From: Acidobacteriaceae bacterium
Lineage (GTDB): Bacteria > Acidobacteriota > Terriglobia > Terriglobales > Acidobacteriaceae
Direction: 5' to 3'
Assembly: GCA_003166055.1 (NCBI GenBank)
Contig: PMWR01000320.1
Coordinates: forward strand, 5,548-54,998
DNA: 49,451 bases
Each line of letters starts with the position of its first letter. Within the stretch, counting starts at the first letter, position 1. Under the pieces are notes generated by a model. The model was not told the DNA's origin. It worked only from the letters and a program-made list of their open reading frames with translations, and did no database searches. Of this stretch, positions 1 to 7,743 are shown in pieces. The translations under genes were made by a program, and so were the position numbers.

Positions 1-503
1 TCCTCAATACACAACGACCAGAAGTGGCCAAGGTAGAGAGTTAGCTGCGGAGCCAGCGGCGTTTTGAGCATGCCGTTCGAAGCCAACTGCAACGGGGTCC
101 CGACTGACATGAAATCGGGGGAAACGAAGCGAAGGTAGTTGGCGAAATAGAGCGGCCACGCGAGCCAGTCAAGAGACCAGCGCCAATGAAAGATCGGCTC
201 AAGCAGGAGGATTGCGAAGAAGACACCGTAATAGAGGGGAAAGATGCGCAGCGTGCGGCGGATATAAAAGTTGCGGGCACGGTGAGCATCGTTACGGGAG
301 TCGAAGAGGATGCCGGTAATCAGAAAGCCGGAGAGGACAAAGAAGATGTTTACACCCGTCCAACCCCACGGGATGGAGTAGTAGTGCTGAAAGAACACCA
401 TGAGGAATGCGATGGCGCGGAGACCGTCAAGCGCGGGATAAAAGGCACGATTTTCGGGCATCGTGCGTTCGGTGTTGCCGGTGACGGGCAGGCTGGTGGG
501 CAT
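1..503 (-). CDS. Acyltransferase 3 family membrane protein (partial, 3' end outside window)
   Basis: The reading frame is open from an ATG at 503 to the window edge, giving about 167 N-terminal residues. A second ATG at 461 (MPENRAFYPALDGLRA) is equally possible as the start. The protein shows family hallmarks: LDGLRAIAF at the N terminus, a first membrane segment with a histidine (FFQHYYS), then VNIFFVLSGFLITGILF, a basic RNFYIRRTLRIFPLYY stretch, and WSLCIEE at the truncated end, matching the WSLxxE motif. Proteins of this family (OafA/YrhL type) transfer acyl groups, usually acetyl, onto cell-surface sugars at the inner membrane. It is the last gene of a minus-strand series that runs from the Flp pilins through glycosyltransferases, so its substrate may be a glycan made by those enzymes (inference). 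The family call is firm; the substrate is unknown. Confidence 0.85.
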   Translation of the reverse strand, partial: MPTSLPVTGNTERTMPENRAFYPALDGLRAIAFLMVFFQHYYSIPWGWTGVNIFFVLSGFLITGILFDSRNDAHRARNFYIRRTLRIFPLYYGVFFAILLLEPIFHWRWSLDWLAWPLYFANYLRFVSPDFMSVGTPLQLASNGMLKTPLAPQLTLYLGHFWSLCIE

Positions 504-603
504 CAACGGGACCTTCGCTTTCGACGGCTCGTTCTGTGGGTTCCCCTGCACAGATTGGCTCGAATTCTAACATTCTTGAATGGTGGATCATCCTGAACGC
601 CTG

Positions 604-626
604 GCATGCCGAAGAAGCCGGCATGC
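604..626 (-). terminator. Hairpin between membrane protein gene and acyltransferase gene
   Basis: GCATGCCG at 604-611 pairs with CGGCATGC at 619-626 around a 7-nt loop, just past the stop codon of the 733-aa gene. There is no T-run, so it may be an attenuator or mRNA-stabilising hairpin and not a strong intrinsic terminator. Confidence 0.4.
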
Positions 627-660
627 TCGCGATTACTGGCGTAATACGACGCCATTCCTG

Positions 661-2862
661 TCAGCGGCAATCGAGAGCTCGAAAATCTTTATCAGCAACG
701 ACGGGGTTCAGGGTCCACACCCAGCCGGCTTTATCGTCCCACGCGGGATCGAAGTTGCGGACGACGAGGTACTGGATAGCGTATTTGCGGCATGTTGAGC
801 GTGCCTGATCCGCGGATGCGCCGTGGAAGAGCGCACCGATGTCGGCAGCCATCGCTTTGCAACCGCTGGAATCGCCCCCCAATTCAGAGCCACACCCCAT
901 GCCGTCGTGCAGGATGGCCACCTGATGGTCGACCCCGAGCAAATCCGCAGCGGTCCAGAACGGATCTTCGTGCCTGGGATTGAATTGCACGATGGCATCG
1001 TTGGGAATCAGCGAGTCCAGTTGGGCGTAGCCGAGAGACGAGATGTATGCGTTGTGCGAGAAGCTGCGCTTCTCAGACGTGTGGGCCACGGTCATTTGCC
1101 ACTCGACAAATGGGACACCGAAGCGCAGCATCAGCGCCTGGCAAAATGTGCCCATTGCGCCGATCACCAGCGCGAGAGCGGCTATCGATCGCAACCATTG
1201 CGGGGTGTTGTGAGGCAGGCCGGCCAAGTCAGCAGGCGCACTGGTTTTGCTGTCTGCGATTTTCCAACCCGTGACGACCTCGGACGCCAGAAGGAGCAAG
1301 GGAAACTGCACCAGCAGGGCTCCTCTCCAGCCGAAGTCGTTGGTATTTAGAATCCCTGAGCGGATCAGGGAGATGATGGGGAGCGTGGCGGCGCAGATGA
1401 AGAGAAGCGCGCGATGCGCGGGGCTGAGGGGGGTGCGTCCGCGCCAGGCGGGAACAAGGTAGATGAGGAAGACGGCGAAATAGAATCCCAGTTCGAGGGC
1501 ATAACCCGGCACCAGAAGAATCAGCTTGGCAAGGTTAAGCGCGGCAAGGGAATGGCTCTCGGCAATGTGCTGAAAGAAGGGTGTCGCCAACAGGCCGCCA
1601 GGGGGAATCATTTCGCGAACGGCGAACGAGAACAGCGAACCGGAGCCACCTTCCACCTGCTGCGATGCGGGTTGCATCAGGTCCGCCAAGTAAGGGAGGA
1701 GCAGGACAATGGAGCCCGCGCCGCCGGCCGCGAGCAGCATTACAGGTCGAGGAGTGCGTTCAATGGCGATCTGCCACAGCGCCCAGAACAGCATCACCAG
1801 GAAGAAGGCAAAGGTTACATAAATCGAGAGACCAAAGGCGCTGGCCAGCGAAACGGCAATCAAGAGGATGGTTACGATACGGTTGTGCTCGCCGTCCCTG
1901 CCGCCCATCCAAGCCAGCAGAAATGCGAACATGCAGCACACCATGGCCACGACATGATGCGGGGCCCATAGAAGGGTATGAAGCCAACTGACGATGGCAT
2001 CCTTTGACCATGCTTCGAGATCGCCAGTCGGCGCCCGATGAGAGTAGAAAACTCCCCAGAGTGCGACGCAGAGATCAAGGCCGGTGACCATGAGCAATGC
2101 GATGGCACGGAGAAACTGCTTGCGCAATCGGGCTCCGACCTCGAGGAGGTGTTTCAAGTAGAGGCCGATCAGAGCGGCAAGGACAAACCCCGCCCAGACA
2201 GTGCTGGCTATGAAAACAACACGCACGGAGAGATGCGACCTTTTAGCTACCGCGGCACAGACGACATACCAGAAGTAGTAATTGCGCATGGGGGCGGAAT
2301 GCTTGTAGAAGTATTGCGGATTGACGGGTGGAACGCCGGTTCGCAGGACATCCTGGGTCCAGTTGACGCGATAGCTCTGATCGAGCATGGCGGTGTTCAT
2401 GAATAGCTTGTGGTTGCCTTGAAGATCGACGAGCGAGAGAACCGCAACGACAATCCAGAGGACTGCCAGCACGGACGCCGCGCCGCCCAACGGATTCCAG
2501 CCGATATTCCATTTCCCGCGGGAACGCCGCAGTTGCAGACCTTCCCTGCCGACTACGACCAGCCAGAGCACAGTCGTGGCAACGAAGAATGCGACGACGG
2601 CAGTGAGCGAGAGAAACCTGCCGATCAGCACGGCGGCGATGGTGGAGACGGCCATGGACAGCGGCACACTCCAGAAGACACGCTCCACGATCGAGCGTCG
2701 CCGGAATCCGTGAAGATTGGTAAACCAGGCAGCGAGGTAGCCTGTGCACAGGCTTGCCGGCAGAAAGGCGAGGATGGCCAGGAGGCTGCCGATGATTTGC
2801 TGCGTGGTGATCGAGCCCGCGTTCAGAATCCTGACCTCCCAGAGCGAAACCAGAGTCAACAT
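661..2862 (-). CDS. Large polytopic membrane protein, possible GT-C-type glycosyltransferase
   Basis: The 733-residue protein is dominated by about a dozen or more hydrophobic helices in the first 550 residues. It ends in a roughly 130-residue soluble tail containing several cysteines (GMGCGSELGG, SSGCKAM). The layout of many transmembrane helices followed by a soluble C-terminal domain resembles GT-C glycosyltransferases or other polyprenol-linked sugar enzymes, but no diagnostic catalytic motif was recognised, so function is inferred only from architecture and context. It begins 27 bp after the GT2 gene and is probably co-transcribed with it. The pair recalls systems in which a GT2 enzyme loads a sugar on a lipid carrier and an integral-membrane enzyme uses it. 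The ATG at 2862 has a purine-rich stretch unusually close to it, so the start is uncertain. Confidence 0.6.
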   Translation of the reverse strand: MLTLVSLWEVRILNAGSITTQQIIGSLLAILAFLPASLCTGYLAAWFTNLHGFRRRSIVERVFWSVPLSMAVSTIAAVLIGRFLSLTAVVAFFVATTVLWLVVVGREGLQLRRSRGKWNIGWNPLGGAASVLAVLWIVVAVLSLVDLQGNHKLFMNTAMLDQSYRVNWTQDVLRTGVPPVNPQYFYKHSAPMRNYYFWYVVCAAVAKRSHLSVRVVFIASTVWAGFVLAALIGLYLKHLLEVGARLRKQFLRAIALLMVTGLDLCVALWGVFYSHRAPTGDLEAWSKDAIVSWLHTLLWAPHHVVAMVCCMFAFLLAWMGGRDGEHNRIVTILLIAVSLASAFGLSIYVTFAFFLVMLFWALWQIAIERTPRPVMLLAAGGAGSIVLLLPYLADLMQPASQQVEGGSGSLFSFAVREMIPPGGLLATPFFQHIAESHSLAALNLAKLILLVPGYALELGFYFAVFLIYLVPAWRGRTPLSPAHRALLFICAATLPIISLIRSGILNTNDFGWRGALLVQFPLLLLASEVVTGWKIADSKTSAPADLAGLPHNTPQWLRSIAALALVIGAMGTFCQALMLRFGVPFVEWQMTVAHTSEKRSFSHNAYISSLGYAQLDSLIPNDAIVQFNPRHEDPFWTAADLLGVDHQVAILHDGMGCGSELGGDSSGCKAMAADIGALFHGASADQARSTCRKYAIQYLVVRNFDPAWDDKAGWVWTLNPVVADKDFRALDCR

Positions 2863-2889
2863 GCCCTTGCTTGATGCAAATCGAATTCC

Positions 2890-3684
2890 TCAGGAACCAT
2901 GCTCGGTTCGGGCGTCAGGCTCCTGAGTTACTTTTCTTCCGCTGGCATGGAATCTTCTTACGTGAATGATTCCCCACTTATGCGCAACAAAGCTGCCTGT
3001 GGTGGCCAGCACTCCTAAACCGTATTCGACACTTCGCTTGAAGTTGATCGACGAGGCTTCTTTAAAGTATTTCGTCGGGCAGGATATCTCTCCGATGTTG
3101 AAGCCGAACATAACGGCCTGGGCGATCATCTGGTTATCGAAGACAAAATCGTCGGAGTTTTCGAGCAGGGGGAGAGTCTTGAGCAACTCGCGCGAGAAGG
3201 CGCGAAACCCGGTGTGATACTCCGACAGCTTCACTCCCAGAAACAGGTTCTGAAATGCGGTGAGGAAGCGGTTGGCGATGTACTTATAGAGGGGCATGCC
3301 GCCTCTGAGCGCGCCTCTTCCGAGAATGCGGGAGCCGAGGACCATGTCATAAACGCCGCTGGCCACCATGCCGGCCATAGCCGGAACCAGCAATGGCGTG
3401 TATTGGTAGTCAGGATGCACCATCACGACGATGTCGGCACCGGCGGCCAGGGCCTCGCGATAGCAGGTCTGCTGATTGCGCCCATAACCGTAATTGGCGT
3501 CGTGGACAAAGGTCAATACGCCAAGTTTTCTTGAGAGGGTCGCGGTCTGATCCTTGCTCGAATCGTCGACGAGGATTTTGATGTCGACGACGTCGGACAA
3601 CTCCTGAACGGTCATTTCCAGAGTCTTTTCGGCGTTGTAGGCGGGCATCACAACCGCAATTCGTTTTCCGTTAATCATGAACAC
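2890..3684 (-). CDS. Glycosyltransferase family 2 (dolichyl/polyprenyl-phosphate sugar synthase-like)
   Basis: The protein has 264 residues, or 262 if translation begins at the ATG at 3678. It opens with a GT-A Rossmann strand ([15 protein letters not shown]) and continues with DDSSKDQT, which binds the nucleotide. HPDYQY stands where the DXD-like metal site lies, followed by [19 protein letters not shown], typical of DPM1-like enzymes. Such enzymes move a sugar from a nucleotide donor to a polyprenyl phosphate on the cytoplasmic face of the membrane. There is no C-terminal pair of transmembrane helices, so it is the short soluble form. It lies between a GT87 gene (68 bp upstream) and a large membrane protein gene (27 bp downstream), suggesting that it makes the lipid-linked sugar donor used by the GT87-type enzymes (inference). 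The family call is strong; the sugar is not determined. Confidence 0.85.
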   Translation of the reverse strand: MFMINGKRIAVVMPAYNAEKTLEMTVQELSDVVDIKILVDDSSKDQTATLSRKLGVLTFVHDANYGYGRNQQTCYREALAAGADIVVMVHPDYQYTPLLVPAMAGMVASGVYDMVLGSRILGRGALRGGMPLYKYIANRFLTAFQNLFLGVKLSEYHTGFRAFSRELLKTLPLLENSDDFVFDNQMIAQAVMFGFNIGEISCPTKYFKEASSINFKRSVEYGLGVLATTGSFVAHKWGIIHVRRFHASGRKVTQEPDARTEHGS

Positions 3685-3752
3685 GCCTTCCGAGTGCGTT
3701 TGGTTCGATAGCTGGCTTGCAGATCAATCACTGCGAGGCGGAGGGTGAAGGT

Positions 3753-5132
3753 TCAGGCTGGGCGCAGCGGTAAGGAATTGCTCGTTGCCGGTCCGGCTGT
3801 TTCAACCATGGCATCGGGTTCTCGATAACATCTCAGCGTGTCCGGCCCGGGAAACCGCAGATACGCCCACAGATAGAAGATAGCCATTGCAAACAATGCG
3901 ATCGGGGCGGGCCGCAAGATTGACACAGTCAGAATCTTTCCGAAGACACCGTCTGTTCCCACATGCAGTTTAGCAGCGAGCACGACCAGAATCGCCAATG
4001 GAATATCCGCAGTCAATAGAATCGCCGCGGTCGTCACCAGGAGCGCAATACGCGCGATCCGGCCACCCGCGCTCCACAACATTGCACAGGCGGGGATGGT
4101 GAGAAGGAGAAGTTTCGCGTCGTATGCACGATGATAGGTGACAAGAATGGTAAGAGGAATGACAGCCGCCAACGCGAGCAGTGCTCCCTGGTGCGAGAAG
4201 CGCGCTCTGAACGAGCGAACGGCCCACAGGAGAAGGAGCGCTCCACAGACCAGATAGCTGACCGGATTGTAGAGGCGCGGATCGTCTTTGAAGACGCTCA
4301 CAGCTGCCTGGAGATCGACGATCATGTCGGGAGATCGGCTGGTCAGGGAATGAGGGCCGGGTTGATTGATGCCGCCCGGCGCCGAAATGGCAGAGAGATT
4401 GGAACGCCAGTCCTCAATCCAATGCGGCGCGACATGAGAGACCCACAGAAAGGCTGCCAGGCCGAAAAAAACGGGAATCAGAAGGGATTGAAGAGCACGC
4501 TTGCGAAGCATTTCACCCGCGAGAAGGAAATAGAGCCAAACGAGGCCCACGTCATGGGGCTTGATGGCGAGGCCGATTCCCAGGCAAAGAATGCCCGCCG
4601 GCACAAACCTGTTCTTGAGGAGGCACCACGCGGCTACCACGCAGAGGCTCACAACAATGCCCGCGGTATTGCCGCTGCTGAAGATGATTTCCGCGTTGGC
4701 AACCAGGATACAAACGAGAAAGAGGGAAACGCGTGGCGCATAGCCAGCTCCAAGATTCCAAGCCAGAAAAGCGGCGAGGGTAAAGAGCGCGGCGAGCAGA
4801 ATCATCCAAAGCGCATGCGCGGCGCCATAGGGCAAAAGCGCGAAAGGGAGCAGGAAGATAAATGTGGTGGGCAGATTGACATACAAGGTCACCGACTCGT
4901 GGACAGCGTGTGACTGGGATGAATACGCCCCGCCTTCCGCGCGGTAAACCTTCTCCAATTCGGTTTGCTTGTATGGGTTCTGACTTTGCAGGAGGCATCG
5001 CGTCCCGTAATAGACGGCTTGAAAGCCGGACGACCCGTCAGCGGCGCGCGTAGAGAGCGCCAAACCCCACCAAATAGATATCCCGCAACAAAAGAGGAAC
5101 AGAGCCAGACTAGTCCTGCGAGGGGTTGTCAT
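3753..5132 (-). CDS. GT87 (DUF2029) family integral-membrane glycosyltransferase
   Basis: The frame extends to 5261, but the ATG at 5132 (MTTPRRTSLALFL) is preferred because it places a membrane helix directly at the N terminus, as in the family and in the paralogues at 9168 and 10471. The 459-aa product has about ten hydrophobic helices. It shares with the paralogues the segments YYGTRCLLQSQNPY, AWCLLKNRFVPAG, KPHDVGLVWLYFLLAGE, VAPHWIEDWRSNL and YDAKLLLLTIPACAMLW. GT87 enzymes are polyprenol-phosphate-mannose-dependent mannosyltransferases acting on the outer face of the membrane. The gene starts 189 bp after the second Flp pilin on the same strand and is followed by the GT2 gene, suggesting one transcription unit. 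Acceptor and sugar are unknown. Confidence 0.8.
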   Translation of the reverse strand: MTTPRRTSLALFLFCCGISIWWGLALSTRAADGSSGFQAVYYGTRCLLQSQNPYKQTELEKVYRAEGGAYSSQSHAVHESVTLYVNLPTTFIFLLPFALLPYGAAHALWMILLAALFTLAAFLAWNLGAGYAPRVSLFLVCILVANAEIIFSSGNTAGIVVSLCVVAAWCLLKNRFVPAGILCLGIGLAIKPHDVGLVWLYFLLAGEMLRKRALQSLLIPVFFGLAAFLWVSHVAPHWIEDWRSNLSAISAPGGINQPGPHSLTSRSPDMIVDLQAAVSVFKDDPRLYNPVSYLVCGALLLLWAVRSFRARFSHQGALLALAAVIPLTILVTYHRAYDAKLLLLTIPACAMLWSAGGRIARIALLVTTAAILLTADIPLAILVVLAAKLHVGTDGVFGKILTVSILRPAPIALFAMAIFYLWAYLRFPGPDTLRCYREPDAMVETAGPATSNSLPLRPA

Positions 5133-5321
5133 GCTCTGCTTCACTCTCAAACCTTGATTTCCCGGAACACAAGCCAGTGCCGAGGGGAAAACATGGACGG
5201 CAATTATATGCGGGTCTAAAGGAAGGGGAGAGCTTGCGTCGGCAATTGGCTTGCCCAGCATAGCTCTCCCGCGAGAAACGATGGTGAAGAGTTTGACAAC
5301 GAAGGCCTGCCTTGCCAGGGT

Positions 5322-5519
5322 TTAGATCGCGTTGTTATGAAGCTCGACGCTCAACGTGTCGAACGCGGTGCTAATACCGGTGGCTAAGGCTTTCATGCTG
5401 GCGGTCGCAGCGAATGCGATCAAAGCGACAACCAGTGCGTATTCGACCAGATCTTGCCCGTGGTCGAGTGTAATCAGGCGGCGCAGGCAAAGGAGAAGTC
5501 TCAGGTATTCAGGCCGCAT
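5322..5519 (-). CDS. flp: Flp/Fap-type pilin (second copy)
   Basis: A 65-residue prepilin. After a basic leader (MRPEYLRLLLCLRRLITLDH) comes GQDLVEYALVVALIAF, the Flp signature in which the TadV peptidase cuts after the glycine and the glutamate at +5 and tyrosine at +6 are invariant. The mature part, about 42 residues, is mostly one hydrophobic helix followed by a short polar tail. GAGG lies about 8 nt before the ATG. It follows the better-expressed-looking pilin at 5659 by 139 bp on the same strand and is identical to it over the first 12 residues of the processed region. The leader and C terminus differ, so it may be a minor or alternative pilin. No separate strong promoter was seen upstream of it. 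Confidence 0.88.
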   Translation of the reverse strand: MRPEYLRLLLCLRRLITLDHGQDLVEYALVVALIAFAATASMKALATGISTAFDTLSVELHNNAI

Positions 5520-5636
5520 CGGGCTGCCTCAACAAATCTATTGCTGGGAGTCGACCCTTGCTGGGGAGAGTACGTCCCGATGCTGGGGTGGACGTCGAGC
5601 TCTCCCACAAGGCGCGAAGTTAGGGGACATAGTTCG

Positions 5637-5656
5637 CTTGCCGGTCACCCGGCAAG
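5637..5656 (-). terminator. Hairpin immediately after the first pilin stop codon
   Basis: CTTGCCGG (5637-5644) and CCGGCAAG (5649-5656) form a perfect 8-bp stem with a 4-nt loop, 2 nt downstream of the stop codon of the first pilin. No T-run follows, so partial termination or protection of the 3' end of an abundant pilin mRNA is more likely than complete termination. Read-through to the second pilin would remain possible. Confidence 0.55.
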
Positions 5657-5658
5657 GA

Positions 5659-5853
5659 CTAGACCGAGGTGGACAGCGTGGTGCTGATGGTGTTGAAGGC
5701 GGTGTTGAGGCCCTTGGCCAGAGCGTTCATGCCGGCAACTGCGCCGAAAGCGATGAGAGCAACGACCAACGCATATTCCACGAGATCCTGACCTTCTTCA
5801 CGGCTCGCCAGGTCCTGGAACTTAACATACATCTTCAGAAGCAGATTGTTCAT
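5659..5853 (-). CDS. flp: Flp/Fap-type major pilin
   Basis: The ATG at 5853 is preferred over the longer frame (to 5940) because GGGAGA lies 5-6 nt upstream of it and the product (64 aa, starting MNNLLLKMYVKFQDL) has the usual Flp prepilin length. The leader ends in EEG, followed by QDLVEYALVVALIAFGAVAGM. The conserved G-X4-E-Y motif directs cleavage and N-terminal processing by TadV. The mature pilin, about 44 residues, polymerises into the type IVc (Tad) pilus used for surface adhesion. A near-perfect sigma-54 promoter lies about 55-70 bp upstream and a hairpin sits in the 5' leader. These suggest strong, activator-controlled expression, and that this is the major subunit (inference). Confidence 0.92.
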   Translation of the reverse strand: MNNLLLKMYVKFQDLASREEGQDLVEYALVVALIAFGAVAGMNALAKGLNTAFNTISTTLSTSV

Positions 5854-5876
5854 TTGAATCTCCCTAGGTTGATTTT

Positions 5877-5895
5877 TTCCGGCTATAGACCGGAA
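5877..5895 (-). promoter_or_regulatory. 5' leader hairpin of the major pilin mRNA
   Basis: TTCCGG (5877-5882) and CCGGAA (5890-5895) are perfect inverted repeats with a 7-nt loop. They would sit within a few nucleotides of the transcript start predicted from the -12 element, a position typical of stem-loops that protect mRNA 5' ends. Role inferred. Confidence 0.45.
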
Positions 5896-5907
5896 CACCC
5901 TCAATAC

Positions 5908-5923
5908 AGCAAGTGGTGTGCCA
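5908..5923 (-). promoter_or_regulatory. Sigma-54 (-24/-12) promoter of the pilin genes
   Basis: Read on the minus strand the site is TGGCACACCACTTGCT. It matches the consensus TGGCACG-N4-TTGCW except at one weakly conserved base, and keeps the obligatory GG-N10-GC spacing. The predicted start is near 5897, about 44 nt before the pilin ATG. Such promoters need RpoN and an AAA+ activator; one is encoded at 27240. Confidence 0.82.
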
Positions 5924-5998
5924 ATCTGGAAGCTGGACATTTCTTCTTATAACTCAATAACTTGGCGGAATCAACAATAAAGTGCGGCCGAGTGGGGT

Positions 5999-6015
5999 GT
6001 AAACATTTGTATACA
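5999..6015 (+). promoter_or_regulatory. Candidate activator-binding site upstream of the pilin promoter
   Basis: GTAAACATTTGTATACA is a direct repeat of GTAWACA with a 10-bp period, one helical turn. It lies about 110 bp upstream of the predicted pilin transcript start. It shares 14 of 17 bases with a site at 26304-26320 upstream of tadV. A lone GTATACA follows at 6040-6046. Binding by the adjacent-locus sigma-54 activator is inferred. Confidence 0.5.
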
Positions 6016-6229
6016 GCATGCGGTGGGAAGACCGGGCTCGTATACATGACCGAAAAGTGTATTACCGTGGCGCAAAAGTGGGATGGCGGGATAGCGGAAT
6101 CTCTGCAGCCGGTTCGGATCGACACCGGTTGATTTGGCAGTTAGTAAGTCCATTTGCTTTGACGTATAAGTGGAGTTGAAGGCTGCAAGCAACTTGAGGT
6201 TTATTTTCAATGGTTCCATGCGGCAAATC

Positions 6230-6257
6230 TTGACGCAGTCAGTTGTTCATGTATTGT
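6230..6257 (+). promoter_or_regulatory. Possible sigma-70-type promoter for the plus-strand GT87 genes
   Basis: TTGACG at 6230-6235 and TATTGT at 6252-6257 are separated by 16 bp. Transcription would start about 70 nt before the preferred ATG at 6337. The -10 match is only 4 of 6. Confidence 0.35.
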
Positions 6258-6336
6258 GTACCTAGACAAGTTTCCTTCAACTCAGCATATTGAATCGGGA
6301 GCCCGATCAGCGGATGGCCGCGATCGAGGAGATGGC

Positions 6337-7668
6337 ATGGACAGCGGGAATCGACCGGCTGAGGCGGGACGCGGGAGTAAGTCATTTTCGGTATGGTTCG
6401 GCAAAATCCTCGGTCCGATGCCTGGGCTGAAGGAGATCAACCTGGCCTGCTGGGTTTTGGCAGGAGCCATATTCCTTACGCGATTTTGCATTCCAGTCTG
6501 GATTCAGTTCAAAGCCGGAATAATTTCAATCCCCCTGCAGCCGAATGACTTCGTCTATTTCTATGGAATCGGTCATATTGTGAAGGACTATCCAGCCGCA
6601 AGTCTCTACGATTACGGCCTGCAACAAAAGACATTCAACGCGATTTACTCCGCTCCCAGCTATGTTTACGGGCCCAGCCCATATCCGCCATTCGTGGGCC
6701 TGTTCTTCAGTCTCTTTGCGCGGGTTTCATTTCGCGTGGCTTTCTTCCTTTGGACTGCCTGCTCGTTGATTCTCTACATGGTGGGGATTACCGCCGCTGC
6801 GAGAGGCGCCTGGTCCGGAGATAGGATTAAAGTCTCGTTGATCCTCTGCCTGTCTTTGGCGTTCTATCCGTTTTTCTGGGGCATCTTCGTGAATGGTCAA
6901 CTGAGCGCCATCGCAGTTTGTTCGGTGGGGATTGCCATTTATCTGGAGAGGCATTCCAGACTGATGCTGAGCGGTTTGGCGCTCTCAATGCTGGCGTATA
7001 AGCCGACACTGCTGCTGCTGTTTGTTCCCATGCTGCTGCTGACGCGCAGATTTCGCACGCTGGCCGGGTTCATGACCGGCATCGCGGCCCTCGCATTGGT
7101 GTCAACGGGTTTCGGTGGAATCCAGATCTGGCAAGTCTACTCGCGGTTCCTCGCCTTGTTCGGCCGAGTGGCCGGCCTTGAGGGCCAAAGGACTGTTCAA
7201 CTCTGGAAGTTCATCGACATCGGCTCATGCCTGCAGGCGGTTGACGGCGGCCGGTCCGGGTTGGGTGTGGCCTTGATGATCCCCGTAGTCACGATCATTG
7301 CGGGAGGGCTTGCCGTGCTGCTGTGGAAGTCTGCCAGAGGCGGCGGACCCCAACAAACTCTGGCCTGGGCTGCAACACTTACCTGGACCCTGCTCTTGAA
7401 TGTCTATGTCCCGATGTATGACTCCATCCTGGTTGCGGTCGCCGTGGTACTGACTCTCGGCGCGGTGAAGGAAATGCATTGGAGCGCTGGCACGCGCTGG
7501 ACAGCGTTCATGTCCTTCTTGATTTTTGCGGCATCGTGGGTGACTCTTCCGATCGCGATGAAGCATGGAATTCAATTGCTGTCGCTCGCGCTGGCGGTTC
7601 TTGGATTTGCGCAGCTCTATCTTCTGTATCGAATGAACCGAGCACCAGCGATGTTGGAGGCTCGGTGA
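6337..7668 (+). CDS. GT87 (DUF2029)-type membrane glycosyltransferase
   Basis: The frame is open from a GTG at 6256, but the ATG at 6337 has AGGAG 6 nt upstream and is chosen as start, giving 443 aa. After a soluble N-terminal stretch of about 40 residues, the first helix begins near NLACWVLAGAIFLTRF, followed by an extracytoplasmic loop with the acidic/aromatic motif NDFVYFYGIG and about ten further hydrophobic helices. The plan (N-terminal helix, large periplasmic loop, multiple helices) fits GT87 polyprenol-phosphate-sugar-dependent transferases. It is more distant from the paralogous trio at 3753, 9168 and 10471. It is the first gene of a plus-strand run of four such enzymes, with 75 bp to the next. 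Donor and acceptor are unknown. Confidence 0.7.
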   Translation: MDSGNRPAEAGRGSKSFSVWFGKILGPMPGLKEINLACWVLAGAIFLTRFCIPVWIQFKAGIISIPLQPNDFVYFYGIGHIVKDYPAASLYDYGLQQKTFNAIYSAPSYVYGPSPYPPFVGLFFSLFARVSFRVAFFLWTACSLILYMVGITAAARGAWSGDRIKVSLILCLSLAFYPFFWGIFVNGQLSAIAVCSVGIAIYLERHSRLMLSGLALSMLAYKPTLLLLFVPMLLLTRRFRTLAGFMTGIAALALVSTGFGGIQIWQVYSRFLALFGRVAGLEGQRTVQLWKFIDIGSCLQAVDGGRSGLGVALMIPVVTIIAGGLAVLLWKSARGGGPQQTLAWAATLTWTLLLNVYVPMYDSILVAVAVVLTLGAVKEMHWSAGTRWTAFMSFLIFAASWVTLPIAMKHGIQLLSLALAVLGFAQLYLLYRMNRAPAMLEAR

Positions 7669-7743
7669 CAGGTAGCGGAGCGAACTCCGCGCCGCGCTTG
7701 AGCATGGAGAAGAAACGCACCAGTGTCCATACAGCAGGGTAGA

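Larger units (their letters stand above)
5854..6336. other. Divergent regulatory region between the pilin genes and the plus-strand GT87 genes
   Basis: These 483 bp contain no credible gene. They hold a 5' leader hairpin and sigma-54 promoter for the pilins, two GTATACA-type sites at 5999-6015 and 6040-6046, and a possible sigma-70 promoter near 6230 for the plus-strand glycosyltransferases. Confidence 0.6.
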
